Assembly (NCBI GenBank): GCA_002943765.1 | Contig: PQWQ01000003.1 | Coordinates: 3,409,501-3,473,500, forward strand | DNA: 64,000 nucleotides | Origin: Psoroptes ovis | Taxonomy: Eukaryota; Arthropoda; Arachnida; Sarcoptiformes; Psoroptidae | Direction of reading: 5' to 3' | Part shown: piece by piece, positions 38,801 to 51,555 of the stretch | Layout of the letters: every line of letters starts with the position of its first letter | Position numbering within the stretch: the first letter of the stretch is position 1 | Notes under the pieces: model-generated | The model's database searches: none | What the model saw: only the letters and a program-made list of their open reading frames with translations | Told to the model about the DNA's origin: nothing | Made by a program: the position numbers and the translations under genes

Positions 38801-38973
38801 CATAAATCATTAATCAAACTAATTGCATCTTTGAATTTTAATTGATCTAAAAATTCATTGCAACCTTGATAAATGTTGCTCAATCGTTGCTGATGATTGT
38901 TGGTTTGAATGTTCATTTTTTTCTGATCACCATGATCAATGTTGCCGAATTTTCGCCGATGATATCTGTCCAT
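35827..38973 (-). CDS. Intronless protein with multiple double-stranded-RNA-binding domains, Staufen-like
   Basis: A single uninterrupted frame of 1,048 residues, while all its neighbours have introns. Domain 1 (about 47-115) is a good dsRBD: ISLINDLCQLHKIKPEFELI, FTVYIQLG, GEGATIKSAQQNAALNAL, nearest to Staufen dsRBD2. Domain 2 (about 268-342) has the GPAHCPVFVY strand and the KDRSKKMAKKQAAQNLL helix that contacts the RNA groove. Weaker dsRBD-like units follow at about 362-451 (LTLLYDLARN ... LTKQIAAFIMILRLG), 718-798 (LYDLCQDLLTHKPEFII ... RLAKTIASYLILSLIG) and 965-1040 (ending ENAREYASYKALRYLA). These three lack the Lys-rich loop and may dimerise rather than bind RNA. I see no helicase, deaminase, kinase or RNase III motif. 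A Staufen orthologue or a lineage-specific derivative is the best guess. It presumably acts in RNA transport, decay or silencing. Confidence 0.75.
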   Translation of the reverse strand: MDRYHRRKFGNIDHGDQKKMNIQTNNHQQRLSNIYQGCNEFLDQLKFKDAISLINDLCQLHKIKPEFELIDVRGSDYSKIFTVYIQLGVSEKHNGEGATIKSAQQNAALNALKNTRLKFPKNNAKQFTNNRGNIPKKFNQQNFVHHYHPNNRQAIINPFIPYNAPIYHQQMIPVNFTPSNPIYHCDPYTNKHFLVYELVNPCINFPEISNNVQSSSFHQNAIPKREIQSTTKQSTCKHQNEHQIVEKSENKEITDCNPAKNQSSIDPISDLNRFAALNRYRINFIHTDSYGPAHCPVFVYRCQLFNGDNQNEKLLYESEGKDRSKKMAKKQAAQNLLLKINDQKLQPKSELKNENFDYVSNKSLTLLYDLARNMSIPSPIFNYTVLNTNNHQLTAKNFIEKLRLTTKTVQIYKIECILNFEDKFILKTIGYSLTQRLTKQIAAFIMILRLGIRPPKFDQFDDLFIESLRFSLIESNDFDTDENILKFRQNNHSIDIIYANEKDFSKDLAQKQREMLKINEKFIHFIGKNFYHYMLKEQSQQALKKINERLPFLLKNFKSKSSAKIDHLNEESLLQLLSKMDMKSSRNHLKFIQTLLMFGITDETGDDILPLIEFKHRTFEINKNATITIIHVQFNYNNLTENEIDLIAKNYITYEFGDADSDASVELASLRLLNKISSNSMKKMFDMKAAAENDQTESSNSKSNSNSKSKSSSNQQKCKLIMKKLYDLCQDLLTHKPEFIITKSSDNDEEILCKCEIKFCHQNFNEKFNGILSIETIANSKRLAKTIASYLILSLIGCQHSTEINQLNDLPYFNEYLQKSIEKNSKTMPNIKQIMNGSNESRLNITLENNQLKLLDNNLKFIENVILKNIYQSHLKNQKFTKDPSCLYERIIDSLYEYLNYHKQLDNINTDNEFKTFDNWNNIINEWIDLNILSKKFDTKKYWNHLQLLSIIGSILNSQQSLKLMEPKLFELKCQLQSIKIENNQKDGKLAIIMLQCPYDWQQLEQNQLLRKKFLSFAIDSDAENAREYASYKALRYLAINLWKTKNF

Positions 38974-39699
38974 TGTGGCTTATCATATTAATCATCATTC
39001 AACGATTATCTAAAACCCACAACTAGACTAAAATAAAACGAAACAAATTAAATTAAATGGCAAGTCAATGACAACATCATATAAACTGACATCGAGAAAA
39101 TGTCAGGTTCCAACAACTCGATTCAAAAAAAAAAAAAAAAAATCTTGGAACACTATCGATACAATCGATAAAGTACAATCAAAATATTCAATTTTTTTTT
39201 TAAATTTCAAACTTTATTATCTAATAATTGAAATGATGTCTGTAAATAAATTTTGCAATGTAATAATGTGTAATCAAGAGTAAAATGAACAAAGAAAAAA
39301 TTATTTTTATTATAATTAATATGTTTATATGAGTAAACAAATGACATAAATGAATTTTGATAAATTTTTATTTCAAAAATTTTCATGTATTTTTTTTTAA
39401 ATTTTATTTAGAAAGTAAATGAATAGAAAAAAATAAGAGAGAAATGATATACGACTATTTATGGATTTTTTTTGTTTTTTGAAAAAATTAAACATGCAAA
39501 AGAAGAAAATTATAATTTATAATGATGATATCATATACATCTTCAACAACAGCAACAACGATGACAAAGAAGAAGATGAAAAAGAGGACGACAACAAGAA
39601 CAACGATGGACGACGACGACGACGACGATGGTAAAACGATCGCAAAACAACAAAACGCGACTAGTATCATCATCAATAAGCGAATGCTGAGCCATTGAA
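38974..39699. other. Gap between the dsRBD gene and Pcf11
   Basis: 726 bp holding the 5' flank of the dsRBD gene and the 3' UTR of Pcf11. It has a long A tract near 39126-39142, a TATCGATA palindrome and GACGAC repeats near 39590-39630. No gene. Confidence 0.6.
39154..39161. promoter_or_regulatory. DRE-like TATCGATA element
   Basis: A perfect TATCGATA with a second ATCGATA at 39164-39170, about 180 bp before the start codon of the dsRBD gene. TATCGATA is the core bound by DREF at housekeeping promoters in Drosophila. Function here is inferred only from sequence and place. Confidence 0.35.
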
Positions 39700-42600
39700 T
39701 TACATAATATTACAAAGTGATGATACTTCTTTACCTCGGGAATAATAATTAATTTTTATTTCATTATCATTTTTACTTGTTTCGGTATCAATAATTTTCA
39801 TCGATTTTTCATTATTTGATTCATTCATTGTTGATTGTTGTATCGATTCTAATGAATCAATACAATCATTTTCAACCTTTATGTTCAATGAGTCAACCGA
39901 TTTTTGTTGATTACCTTTATCGCTACTATTATCATCATCATGAACATCACCAATATTGGCAGCGGTGGTGGTGGTGGTGGAATCATTATTATTAATATTA
40001 TTATCATCAGATAATAATAATAATTCATTTTTATCATCATTAATTTTATTATTATTATTTGTATTATTATTACTGTTATCATCATCATCATCATCAATGT
40101 TTGTTTTATTACTATCATCACAATTTTCACTTTGATCATCACCAATTTTTGTGTCCTTGTTGTGATTGTCAATTTTTGATGATTCATTTTGATCAACATC
40201 ATCATTATCATGACCATTATTCCTGTAATTATCATTAATATTATCATTGGTCGCAACAGATACATTACCAATTGTCGATTTATCATCATTTGTCGTTGTA
40301 GCTGCTGTTGAATTCGATGAACTCTTCATTTTCAGCACAATCAATGGACGCTTAGGTTTAGATTCGATTGTGGTCGAAGACAACGATGATTGCTGCGATT
40401 GATGATCAGGATCACCATCTTTAATCGCCTCATCATCAGCTTTTATATCATCAATTGATGATTTAATTTCAATGTTTTCATTTTCAGTTTTATCTGCAAT
40501 TGTTGTTGATGGAGGTGCTATTGTTTCGATTGTAATTTCAAATTCTTCGACTTTAACTTCGAATGATTCTTGTTGCATATTTTCTTCTTCAACAGTTTTA
40601 TCATTTTGTTCATCATCATTTGCATCGTCATTCATTTCGATATCATTTTTAACATTATCAGCTGTTGATGGTTGTTGTGTTTGTTCAATAATTTCATTTT
40701 TAACAATTGGTTCTTTATCATCATCTTCATCTTTGATCGGCATATCTAGTCCTGGTATTATCGAATTACTCGATGATACTGGAATCAAAGGCTTATTATC
40801 CATGGATATATCTAATGACAGATTTTGATCGGCTAGCAATTCGTGAAAAAAATGGCAAATTAAGGAAAAAAAAGAATATTTTTTATAAATCTTCACAAAA
40901 TTCAAAATCATACAAATCCGACTCACATTGTTCAAATAAATCACTATTTTGTAGTGATTGTTTTTCCAATTGTTGTAATAAATAATCTTTTAAACAAAGT
41001 GGATGAAAATGACGGCCAACATTCGATGTATGTTCATCATTTGTATCTGTATCACTATAACGGACAGCATTAATTAGACGCCATTCTTCTTCATCTTCAA
41101 ACCATTCAATTTTGAATGGTTCATTACAAACAGTACAATTAATTGTCATATCAGATTCGGCAACAACTGAACATATTTTATTATCTTTATTCTTATCTTC
41201 TTCAAATGTTGATATCACATTTATATTATCACAGCTAATCGCTTCGATGAATGAATCAAATTCACTGATAAAATCTTTGAATGGTGCAAAATTTGCACTG
41301 AATTGATTAGCACGATGTGCAGAACTGCTTGGACTATCAACTGAATTCGAATCAAAAAATGCCATGTTATTATTTTCTTCAATATCATCATTAACTTCTT
41401 TATAAAGTATCCATTGTTCGATTGTATAATAAAATGGACGACGTTGTGCAGCAGCTGCTGATCCAAATTCTGGTTTCATTTTTTCACGACGATTTTGTCT
41501 AAAATGCCAATCTAAATGACGTGCATATCGACTCTTTTTTCCAGTATCACAATCATTTGTGAATCGAAGCGAACAATTTGTACATTGAAGTCCTTGATAT
41601 AATTGATCAATAGCAAATTGATGATATTGTTTCAATTTTGACATCTCCAATGGTAAATATTGTTTTGGTGGTAATTTTTCTATATTTTTATTTTCATTAG
41701 AATCTTTAGTTGATATAGTTGTTGTCGATGTTGTAGCTGCAGATGTTACAGGTAATGTCGCCTTAGCAGAAATTAAACCAGCAGCAGATAACTTTGATAA
41801 TAATGAATCAAGATCAGGCAATGCGGGTTTAGTTGATATTGATGATGATGATGGTAGTGATTCTGATATGATTGGTGCAGAAACTGATGGCTGATGATAA
41901 GTGATTGTGGTTGGAACAGTTGTTGGCATAATTGCTGTTTGTTGTGGTAAAATGATGGATTGATTATAGTTGAAAGGAATATTTGCTGTCGATTGCGGTG
42001 GTATCTGCTGAGGTTGTTGATGCATCATTTTAGCTTTAGCTTCTTCAACTAATCGATTCCAAAGATCATAACGCGGTTCATCTGATACTTGTAAAAATGG
42101 TTTCGAATCTGACAATAAAAACATATGTGTTTGAAGATCAGACTCAAAATAGATTGGAACTGGTCCACCTCCAAATTGTGCTTTATATGGCCGATCATTT
42201 ACGATTAATTCACGATCAGGTAATCCAAGCATAATTCGTTGTGGATGAGGTACACCAGGTAAATGGAAATAACTTGGTGTAGGACTATTGAAATTCAAAC
42301 ATAAACTTTGTTCGGATGTTGTTCCAGGATCTATGATTACTGTAGTTGGATGACCAGAAAAATAAACTTGTTTAGGTTCCAAAAACATTGGATCAGTCGA
42401 GACTAGTTGATCGAATGGTGTATCAGCATGTGCTTTGAATGGTACAATTCCAGTGATTGGATCCAAATAAAATAATCGACAAAATTGTTTATTGATGAAC
42501 AATGCTGAAGAACCATATGGCGGTTCAAGAAATGCTGGATTTGCAATCGCACTTGTCGTCACTGTCGATGGTTGTTGCTGTTGTTGAGGTAATGATATTA

Positions 42601-44569
42601 TTTGAGAATTGTCAAATGGTGCATTACTGAATGATTGAGAAACTGGAGGCATCGAAGCTGGAACAACTGGTGGTGGTGGTGGCAGTTGTTGTTGCTGCTG
42701 TTGTTGGAGTTGAAAAAATTCTCGTTCAGCTTCTCTGACCAGTATTGCATGGTCAGCACTCGTGATTGCTCCTGCATTCAATCGATTACGTGCATCATTC
42801 ATAAAAGCATCATATTCACGACGATAATCACGATCCATGACGAAATTATTTGATTGATTCGAATCATTATTATAATCAAATGATGATGTAGTTGTTGTTG
42901 TATTATTGAATAATACTTCTGGTTGTGAAAATATATTTGGTGCCGGAAGTACTGTTGGTTGTATAGTTGATGATGATATCGGTATTTGATTTGTATTATT
43001 ATTCGATTTTTTCGTATCAGTTACAAAAGAACTGATTGGACCACGATCACGATTCGGTTTAATTGATGGTGCTGATTGTTGATTACGATTACGTGATTGT
43101 ATTGTTGATGTTGTTGCAGCTGCTGATGATAATGATGCAGATGAGATTGGTGTTGGTGATGATTGACGACGATTTTTAATCATCTTTACTTTTGCCGATA
43201 CAACATTATTATTTGGTTTACGTATTTCTTTTGCACGTTTTGCTACTGCTATATGATGATTTGAACCTAATGGAATTATATCATCAGGTGGTGGTGCTAA
43301 TATTTCATCTAATGGACTCTTTTTTGGATGTTTATTCGACGATGATGATGATGATTTATCTGGTGATAATTGTCGTTTACGTTTAGGTATTTTCATTTGT
43401 TTAATTTTTTTATTTTTATTATTATTATCGTTAACTTTATTCGATGATGATGATGGCAACATCATTTTATTATTACTATCTAAATCTCGTATATGTTCAA
43501 TTGTTGGTGCTAATTTTGTTGATGATTGATTATTATTCTTCTTTTGCTGTTGTTTTTGTTTTTTTGTTAATTTTTGTTGTTCCAATTTATTATTGTTATT
43601 ATTAAGGATTTTATTCGAATTTTTCGAAATATTCGATGTTTGATTAATTTTATTATCGTTATTGTGATTAATATTATTATGATTGACAGCTGAAGCAACT
43701 GTATTTGCTTTATGAATCAATTCTTTTCTTAATTCATTTTCAATTTGATTTCGTTTCGTAAGGATATCAACTTTATTTAAATGTATTATTGTTGGATGCA
43801 GTGTGCCAGCAGCTTTTGTTGATGTTGTTGTCGTCGATGATGATGATGATGTTATTATTGATTTTGTTTTATCTAAATCATTTTTCGAATTAAAAACAAT
43901 ACGTTGTGTTGTACTCGGTTGTTTATCACTATTCATCACTAATTTATTGGCCGTTTCAATTGGTTTCGATACAGGTGGCTGTGTTGATATTGTTTGTATT
44001 TTTTGCACAGGTACTAAGATATGTTTCGTTGTCGTTGTTATCGTATCTTTTGATATTGATTTCTGCTGTGATTGTTGGTGTTGTTGATTATCTGTCGATA
44101 ATGATGATGAAGGTTTTTTAGCAACAATAGGCCAACCAGAATCTAATTGTTTGATCGATATATCTAATTGATATAATACATCTTGATTAAAAAATTCATT
44201 CCATGTTTGCCGTAATTTATACAATAATATTCGCTGTTTTTCATCTTCAGATTTTTCAAATACATGATAAAATAATTTTACAATACGTTTTTGAAACAAT
44301 TGTAGATATGATGAATTTTTTACATTTTTTATTATCGAATCAATCAAATATAATGTTGGTAATTTAATATTATTCGATACAGTCAATAATCGTTGTTCAA
44401 TACAATCAACAATTTTCGATGCTTTCGTATCTTTTAATTCATCGGCCAACATTGTTAACATCATTATGTGTGGTTTTGAATTCATCACCAATTCAGATAA
44501 TGATTGTTTATATGCATCCACTGCATTATCTTCATCGTTTGATGTGTTTAAATAATTTTCATCGTCCAT
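39700..44569 (-). CDS. PCF11: Pre-mRNA cleavage complex 2 protein Pcf11
   Basis: Two exons on the minus strand, 44569-40927 and 40832-39700, joined in phase by a 94-bp intron (1,591 residues). The N-terminal CID (about 14-150, with PTLYLIDSIIKNV and the helical repeats) binds the Pol II C-terminal domain phosphorylated on Ser2. The middle is Gln/Asn/Ser-rich, with a poly-Gln/poly-Pro run and a conserved helical segment (DRDYRREYDAFMNDARNRL). FxGxP-type blocks follow (PYGSSALFINKQFCRLFYLD). Two zinc fingers near 994-1030 (CTNCSLRF ... RHLDWHFRQN) and 1145-1191 (CTVCNEPF ... HFHPLC) are those that bind Clp1 and the cleavage machinery. Exon 2 is an acidic Asp/Asn-rich tail. Pcf11 couples 3'-end cleavage with transcription termination in the nucleus. 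If the intron is retained the frame ends after 14 further residues, at 40883. Confidence 0.92.
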
Positions 44570-47500
44570 CTTTTCAAAAATATATTGTTGATTATTTCGG
44601 ATAAGTTGGACGATGAAAAAAAAATTTCGATATCCAAAAACAATTATGAATACACAGGAAAAAAAATTAGAAATTATGAAAATGGATCCAAAATAACATT
44701 GAATATAACAAAGAAAACATGGAAATTTAATCGATTAATTATTATATAAAAATGAAAAATTGATGAAATTTTGAAATTTTTTTTTTGCAAGTTTATTATA
44801 ATTATTTTGTATGGATATTATTATTATTTTTTTGTTTTGTTTTCAATTTTAATCAATTTTACTCATCATTGTTTTTTAATACATATTTTGGATGAAAAAA
44901 TTTCAAAATTAATGGATTAAATTCTTTTCTCCTTTTTTTAGATTGATCGTCCAAAATAAATGATGATTTTGGTAACAACAATCACAATAATTCAACACAC
45001 GGTTCAAGTTATTTTTTCTCATTCACAATCGTTTAATTGAACTATGGATTCAAATTATCATCATCAAATCATCATGGTACCATGAAATTGTTAAACGGTT
45101 GTAAATAATCGTAAGCTAGAAAGAAAAATTGGAATGAAAAAAAAATCAAATAAAATGAATATTTTGACATTCAATTATTTGGATGCAAACATTTAACATT
45201 TCGAAAATTTAATATTTTAAAAAAATAAATAACTTACATTTATTAAAATTTTGTATTACATCAGAATTATTTCGAAAACAATTGTTACAAACAAAAAGTA
45301 ATGATAAATTATCAAAAACAAAATTATAATTTTTTTCAATTTCTCGAGTAAAAATCAATAAACACACCAAACAATATGGAACAAATGAAATACGAAACAA
45401 AATAATTAAAATTATTGAAAAAAATTGGATCGAGCATGTAAATGTGTCTTTTGCGTACTCGCTCGCAATCACAAGTTGAATTTGTTGGTTGTTGGCGGTG
45501 CTTTTTTTTTAATTTAATGCTTAGCTGTATTTGTTTTTTGTTTGTTTGTTTGTATAGCAACACACAAATCAATTGAAAATTGTTTGCTATTTCGCTTTTT
45601 ATATGGCGAAGAGTAAACTTTTTTTTTATCAAAAACAAAAAACAAAAAACAAAAAAAATGAGGCGCATTCGAATTCGATTTTGTTCATAGAGAACGTTCG
45701 GAAATTTTTTCGGAAAACATATTTCTAGGGAAATTTCTCAGCATTTTCATTTAAGGCCGAGAGATGGCGTGCAGTTCGGATTTTGGAATTGGATTTTTTT
45801 TTTGCCAGAAATTGAATGCGTTCGATTGGTTATTTTTTCAATTTTTTCCAATTTGAAAAATTATTTCAATCAAAGTTAATTAAAATAATGAAAATTTGTA
45901 ATTAAATTTGATGAAATCTCGATTCTCTTTTTATTTGAAAGATGATTTTTTTATGTTTTTTATGTCTCCTTTCCAACTTGATTGAATGAATCGAGCTGAA
46001 TTTTGATGGCCAAAGGTGATTGTGTGTGTTTGTGTGTGTGTGTGTGCAAGTCTAAATGACAGATATCGAGCAAGTTTTATTTATTTTTTATATTTTCTTT
46101 CCCGAAAATTGAATTTTTTTTTCGTTCATTTCGTCTCCATCAAAATTATATATCATCATATACCGAAAATATATGTTTCGACATTTAAATTTCATGAGAA
46201 ATGAAAAATAAAAATCTTTTTAAAAAAAGCAAAACTTGATCACATCAAGACAAATAATTTTGTTTTTCTCTGATTTGATTTGAACATCCTTAAAAATTTT
46301 ATTTTTTTCCGTGCATTTTTCTTGTGTAAAATGAAAAAAATTCAAGAAATAAATGATCATCAAACCGAAAAGCAATGATCAAAGATATGATCAACAAAAA
46401 ATAAATAAAATATAAGCCCGGCAACCCCTAAAATCATAATCTTTATTTCTCTTCAATAACGCATGAGGAAGGTAAAATGAAGACTTGCTTGGCCAGTTGT
46501 TGGCTGTTTGTTGTCGGTTACTGCTGTTGAAAATGAAAAAATAAAATAAATTTTATGAAGAAGTAAGAAAAAAAAATAATCAAAGAATGCTTCAAATCAA
46601 TTTTAGCTCAATTTTACCTTGTTTTTTTACCTTTGGCTTTGGCTAGCCATCATATATATAATGATAATGGTTCATGATTGTATTTAAGAGCATTGAAATA
46701 TATGTGAATAAATAAAAGGTAAGTAAATCAAATCGAAATGATAAATTAGTGATGATGATAGTGAGATTGTGAAATGAGTATGAAAAATGAATGAAGAATG
46801 TTAAAAAAATAAAATCAAGTCTAGGTTATTTTTACCGTCTCCTGATGACGAGGCGTGTCTCAATTCAATAATTTCAATTTCATCAATTCAAATCGATAAA
46901 AAAAATATGAAATAAAATGAAAATATTCAAGATTCATTTATTCATCTTCATATGAAAATTACAAAAAAAAAAGATAAAACACGACCGAATATTTTCATAA
47001 ATAAAACTGAAACAACAATGCATCTAGTAGTGTTGCTCGATGGCCATGATATTCGTTGGTTTGATTTGATTGTTCGTTGTTGTTGTTCATGTGGGGATAA
47101 GAGTGAAAATGAACAATCAAATTTTCAAAAAAAAAAAAAAAAAAAACAAAATTTTTGTTTTGTTCACCCAGCAGCCAGAAAAAAATCATTTCAAACGACA
47201 GCAATGAAAGCATTGAAAGCTACGAACAACAACCAAACTAAACGAATAAACGAAAATAATGGAAAAACTTTTATGAATTCGGTGTACTTTTGTATTTTCT
47301 GGGTCTTAAACTTTCAATCAAAATCATTGAATGAATACACACAAATAAATATTCAACATTTTTTCAACGACAAATATTGAAGCCAACAACAAATTTTGAA
47401 GTCAAAATACGAATATGAAAATAATGTTTATACGTACCCAGACACATTCAGAAACACACTCAGACACTAACACGAGATATATTGAATGATCGATCAATGA

Positions 47501-48499
47501 TGAAGAAGTGAAATTGTAAACTGAACTCAAACTGAACATTGAAAATAACACTGAAAACACTGAAACATGGCATTCATATTTCAATGTTTCAATGGAGCAA
47601 TGGTGGCAAAATAAAAAATTGACTGGTTTTTGATCAAATAGATGGATGAATGGATGGATATTACCATACATCTGATATCGTGTGTTCTCATAGTTGCATG
47701 CATGCACACATATAAATGAATGATTCGGTTTTAATGCAACCAATATCTCATTATAATTATCTGTTACCATTCATTAATATCTTTGGGTAATATTTGGCTA
47801 TCGAATGATGATAATTTTAATAATTTTCAATCAAAAAACAAAAAAAAGAAGGCATGGCACATGACATGACATGAACGTAGAGCCGATGATTTGACATGTG
47901 TGACACGACTTGTTTTCTGTATTTTCTCTCGAAAACAATAATTTCGATATGTCAGATTTTTTTGATTTTTTCCTCTGAAATTCGTAATCGTATGGAAATA
48001 ATCGTGTTCGATTTTGATTCATTTATTTTAGTGTTTGTCCAGATTTACGTGTAAGTAAATCATGTAAGTAGAATAATGGACAATTTGCAGCAAAAGAAAT
48101 TTGCAATTTTTTCAAGTTTCCAACTGTCCAACATTTTAACAGCTTATTTACTTATTTTTTTTCACTTATTTTTCTTCCTCCAGGATTACAGAATATTTTC
48201 AATGTGGATCAAAATATCGAAACTCTAATTAAGCAAATATCGAATTGGTTTAATTGAAATCTGAACGGAAATACACAAATCAAGAATAAGTAGAATAAGA
48301 AGAATTAACATAATTCCAAGCAACATTTTTTCCAATTCGTTTGAATTATTGGCCGAAAAAAAAATTCGTGAAAATTTTGATTGAAATCATATGAGAAGCT
48401 TCTAAGAAAAAAAAACACACATATCAAAAACAGACGATCAAAGTTCATATGTGATTTTTTGTATTTCATTTTTTCGACAAAAGTTGATTGGCGGTGCTA

Positions 48500-48517
48500 C
48501 TGCTGCTGCTGCTGCTG
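48500..48517 (+). repeat. CTG trinucleotide repeat
   Basis: Six CTG units in non-coding sequence, followed by GGTGGTGGTGG near 48540. Similar short CTG runs occur near 51446 and 53541. Confidence 0.8.
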
Positions 48518-49588
48518 ATGGTATTGGTGCTGGTCATGGTGGTGGTGGTGGTTAGGGTCTTTGTGTGGTGATGATCATGTCAATAATGTTTTTGGTTGTT
48601 TATTTATCTTTGGTTTATAACTGAAGAAAAATATCGAAAAGAAAAATCAAAAAGAAAAAAACTTGAAAATTTTAAAACAAACACATACACATATGTTTGA
48701 TGTGAATAAATATGTGTCTGTCTATCTCTATGTTGGATATAAGCAATGAAAATCTCAAATCAATGATGACACTTAGATAAATGAATGAGAAAAAAAACAG
48801 AAAAAAAATTTCAATTAATTTTGATTGATTAATCTTAACAAATCACATCAAAATTTGACCTTTGACATTAACGATTAATCGATCTTTTATATATATATCG
48901 ATTATAATCAACAAATTAATCAAATTAAACAATCAAATAAACAAACAAACAATTAAAAATCAATTAACACACAGAGAGAATTTCACCGAAAAAAAAACAA
49001 CGAATTCAGCTGAACATGAAAAGAAAAAAAAATATCGTTAAAATTCTATTCCATTATCTTTTACGATCACGAATCAGAATCGACGATTCCATTTCCAGTC
49101 AGTAAAATTAGGTTCAAAGTTCAATTTTTTTTTTAAATGAATGTATAATGTACATCTCATTCAGTACAATACAAATACAACGTTTTAATGGATTCTGTTG
49201 TGAAGAGGAAAGACAGAAACAAAACAAAACAAAAATTATTGATTTTATTCATTTACCATTTGCCATTATTATCATTTGTTAAAATTACACTTGAAATTTG
49301 AAAATACACAGAAGCAAATGAGAAACAAAACAACGAAAACAACAAAATTCACATTAACAAAAGTACAAGGTAAAAGGGTTAACCTTTTGAGAGAGAAAAA
49401 AAAATGCATTTCAAATGAAATTTCATCATGAAATGAAATTTGAATGAAAGAAATGTCAAAGCAAAGCTTTTGAAAACGATTAAAATCATTATAAGCAGAA
49501 AGCATGGAAGAAATTCATGGAATTATTTGTTCGCTCACTCGAGAGATCAATTAAAATGTTTTGCTTCAAGGCAAATATCAGTGTGAAT

Positions 49589-49606
49589 AATATGGCCAGC
49601 CATATT
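49589..49606. promoter_or_regulatory. Dyad of PHO/YY1-type GCCAT motifs
   Basis: AATATGGC, two bases, then GCCATATT: a perfect 8-bp inverted repeat that places one GCCAT on each strand. GCCAT is the core bound by PHO/YY1 at Polycomb response elements. Occupancy is not shown. Confidence 0.35.
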
Positions 49607-51507
49607 GTACCACATTGAGCAATCGATTACGGCTACTTACGGGTGTGATAAATCCTGATGGAGGTGTATTCGTAGCGATCAGAATCACAAAATATCGTTG
49701 ATTGGATGATAAGCAATAAGAAATTCTGGGAAATTTCCGAAAATCCTCGGAAAATTCAATTTTAATTAAACTTCAAAGAATTTTCTGGGAAAAATTTTCG
49801 CCTATTTCAATCCACGTGTTTCAAGCTTTTGACGAATGGAAATTGACGAAATTTTCCCCGAATTGATTGATACGAACAACGGTTTTACTTTTGGACTCTT
49901 GTGTACTTGTCACTCACTCATCATTCAAAATGTTCAAACGAAAAAATACCGAACACGACCGAGTGAAGTACGCGCAAAAGTACGTACAGTTTCACCCTGC
50001 CCATAATGCAATTGAATTATAAATAATACAAACACACACACACACACATCCATACACGAGATGTTTCGAAACTTGACACGTGTTTCCCGAAAATTCAAAA
50101 ATCCAAAATAAATAAAGTACAAAGAACCTAACAAAATGAAAACCAAATCGAGCCGTAAGACCTCACTGAAAATTATTTCGATTAATTCACAGGATTAAAT
50201 CCTTTTCGGATGTTCAGTGTTGGTGGTGGGAGGTGGGGAGGAATTCTTTGAAGGAGAAAAATTCTGTTCAAAACAAACGGATTAACGAACCATGGAAGAA
50301 TTTGACCAAAGAATTTCCGGTCGCATTCCAAACTGGTGAACCGAGAATTTAAGCTAAAATGGTAAAACGAATCAAAGAATCTTTTTTTTTCAGAGAAATG
50401 TTGGAAATGTCGACAGCTGTTGCGAATGTGTACACGATTTGTGAATCATTTTTTTTCGGTTTCAGTGCATTTCAAATGAATGATGTGATCGACCCTCTTT
50501 TTTTGTTCGATGATTGTTTGCGTGTTCATCGCGCGGATCGTGTACAATGAAATGCACGTACTGAACGAGCAAAACAATATTGAGCAATATTGATGTTTTC
50601 TATGCTCTACTCGAAATTCAAAGAACAACCAGAAAAAAAACACGAAATTTCATTGAGTGATATTGAAATTTTGAACGAAATCCTGCTGTGAATCAGTAAA
50701 AAGTTTTGAAGTTTTGAAATTTTTTTCGGTGTGAAAGTTGGCGGAACCAGGTTTTTACGTCATCGAATTTCAGCTTTTCATTTGCTCATCCCGTTCAAGA
50801 CACGGGCATTTCTGCTGTTCGGCTCATTCAGGGTGACAGCTTTCCATGCAGTTTTAGAAAAATTTTCTAAACACGTGAATAGTTGGGAAAAAAGAAGAAT
50901 ATTTACACAGTAGAGAAGCGAACATACACACATACAAATATAATTCAAGAAAAAAAAACAAATTGAAAATAAATAAACGAAATGAAAATATGAGAACTAA
51001 TATATATAAATGGGCGGTGCTTATCAGACATTGAAAACATTCTAATGAACATTTCTAATAACGTAAATAAAGATGCAATTAATGGGCGGAGCTTCTGTTA
51101 ATGATTAAATGATTTTTATTATTTTCTATTCGAATTATTATTATTACTATTCAAATTGTGTGTGTGTGTGTTTTCATTCGAAAAATGAAAAAAAAAATAT
51201 TTATTTCAATTTACATTTCAACACAGAGAAATATAAGTGAAAAAAAATACGTACAAAACATACACAATAATTGTTATTTTAGCGCTAATTTCAAAAGAAT
51301 GAAAATGTAAAATTCGATTCACATTTGAAATTTGAAATAAATTCAAAAACACCAAAATCAAACCAATCAAAATCCAATTTAATTCCATTTTTTTAAAGTT
51401 TAAAATTTAAACGAAAGTTTGGCCCATAATTCTATTGTTTTTCGCTGCTGCTGCTGTTGCAGGGTTCGAATCAAGCTTTTAAGGCTTCAAAGATGAAATA
51501 AAGCCTG

Positions 51508-51555
51508 AAATTCATTCATTCATTGATTCACTCGAATTTGAATGAATGAATGAAT
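51508..51555. repeat. Hairpin with 16-bp arms built from ATTC/GAAT units
   Basis: AATTCATTCATTCATT (51508-51523) is followed after 16 bp by its exact complement (51540-51555). It can form a stem-loop in RNA or a cruciform in DNA, but both arms are tetranucleotide repeats common throughout this window. Confidence 0.6.

Noticed and set aside
39885..40289. 134-codon Met/Ile-rich minus-strand frame
   Set aside because: A frame-shifted shadow of the acidic ATGAT-repeat tail of Pcf11.
46952..47380. 142-codon plus-strand frame
   Set aside because: Contains a poly-Lys run from an A tract, no recognisable domain and no splice-linked partner.
51465..51485. GGTTCGAATC resembling a tRNA T-loop
   Set aside because: Flanks do not form a T-stem, and no acceptor stem or anticodon arm is present.
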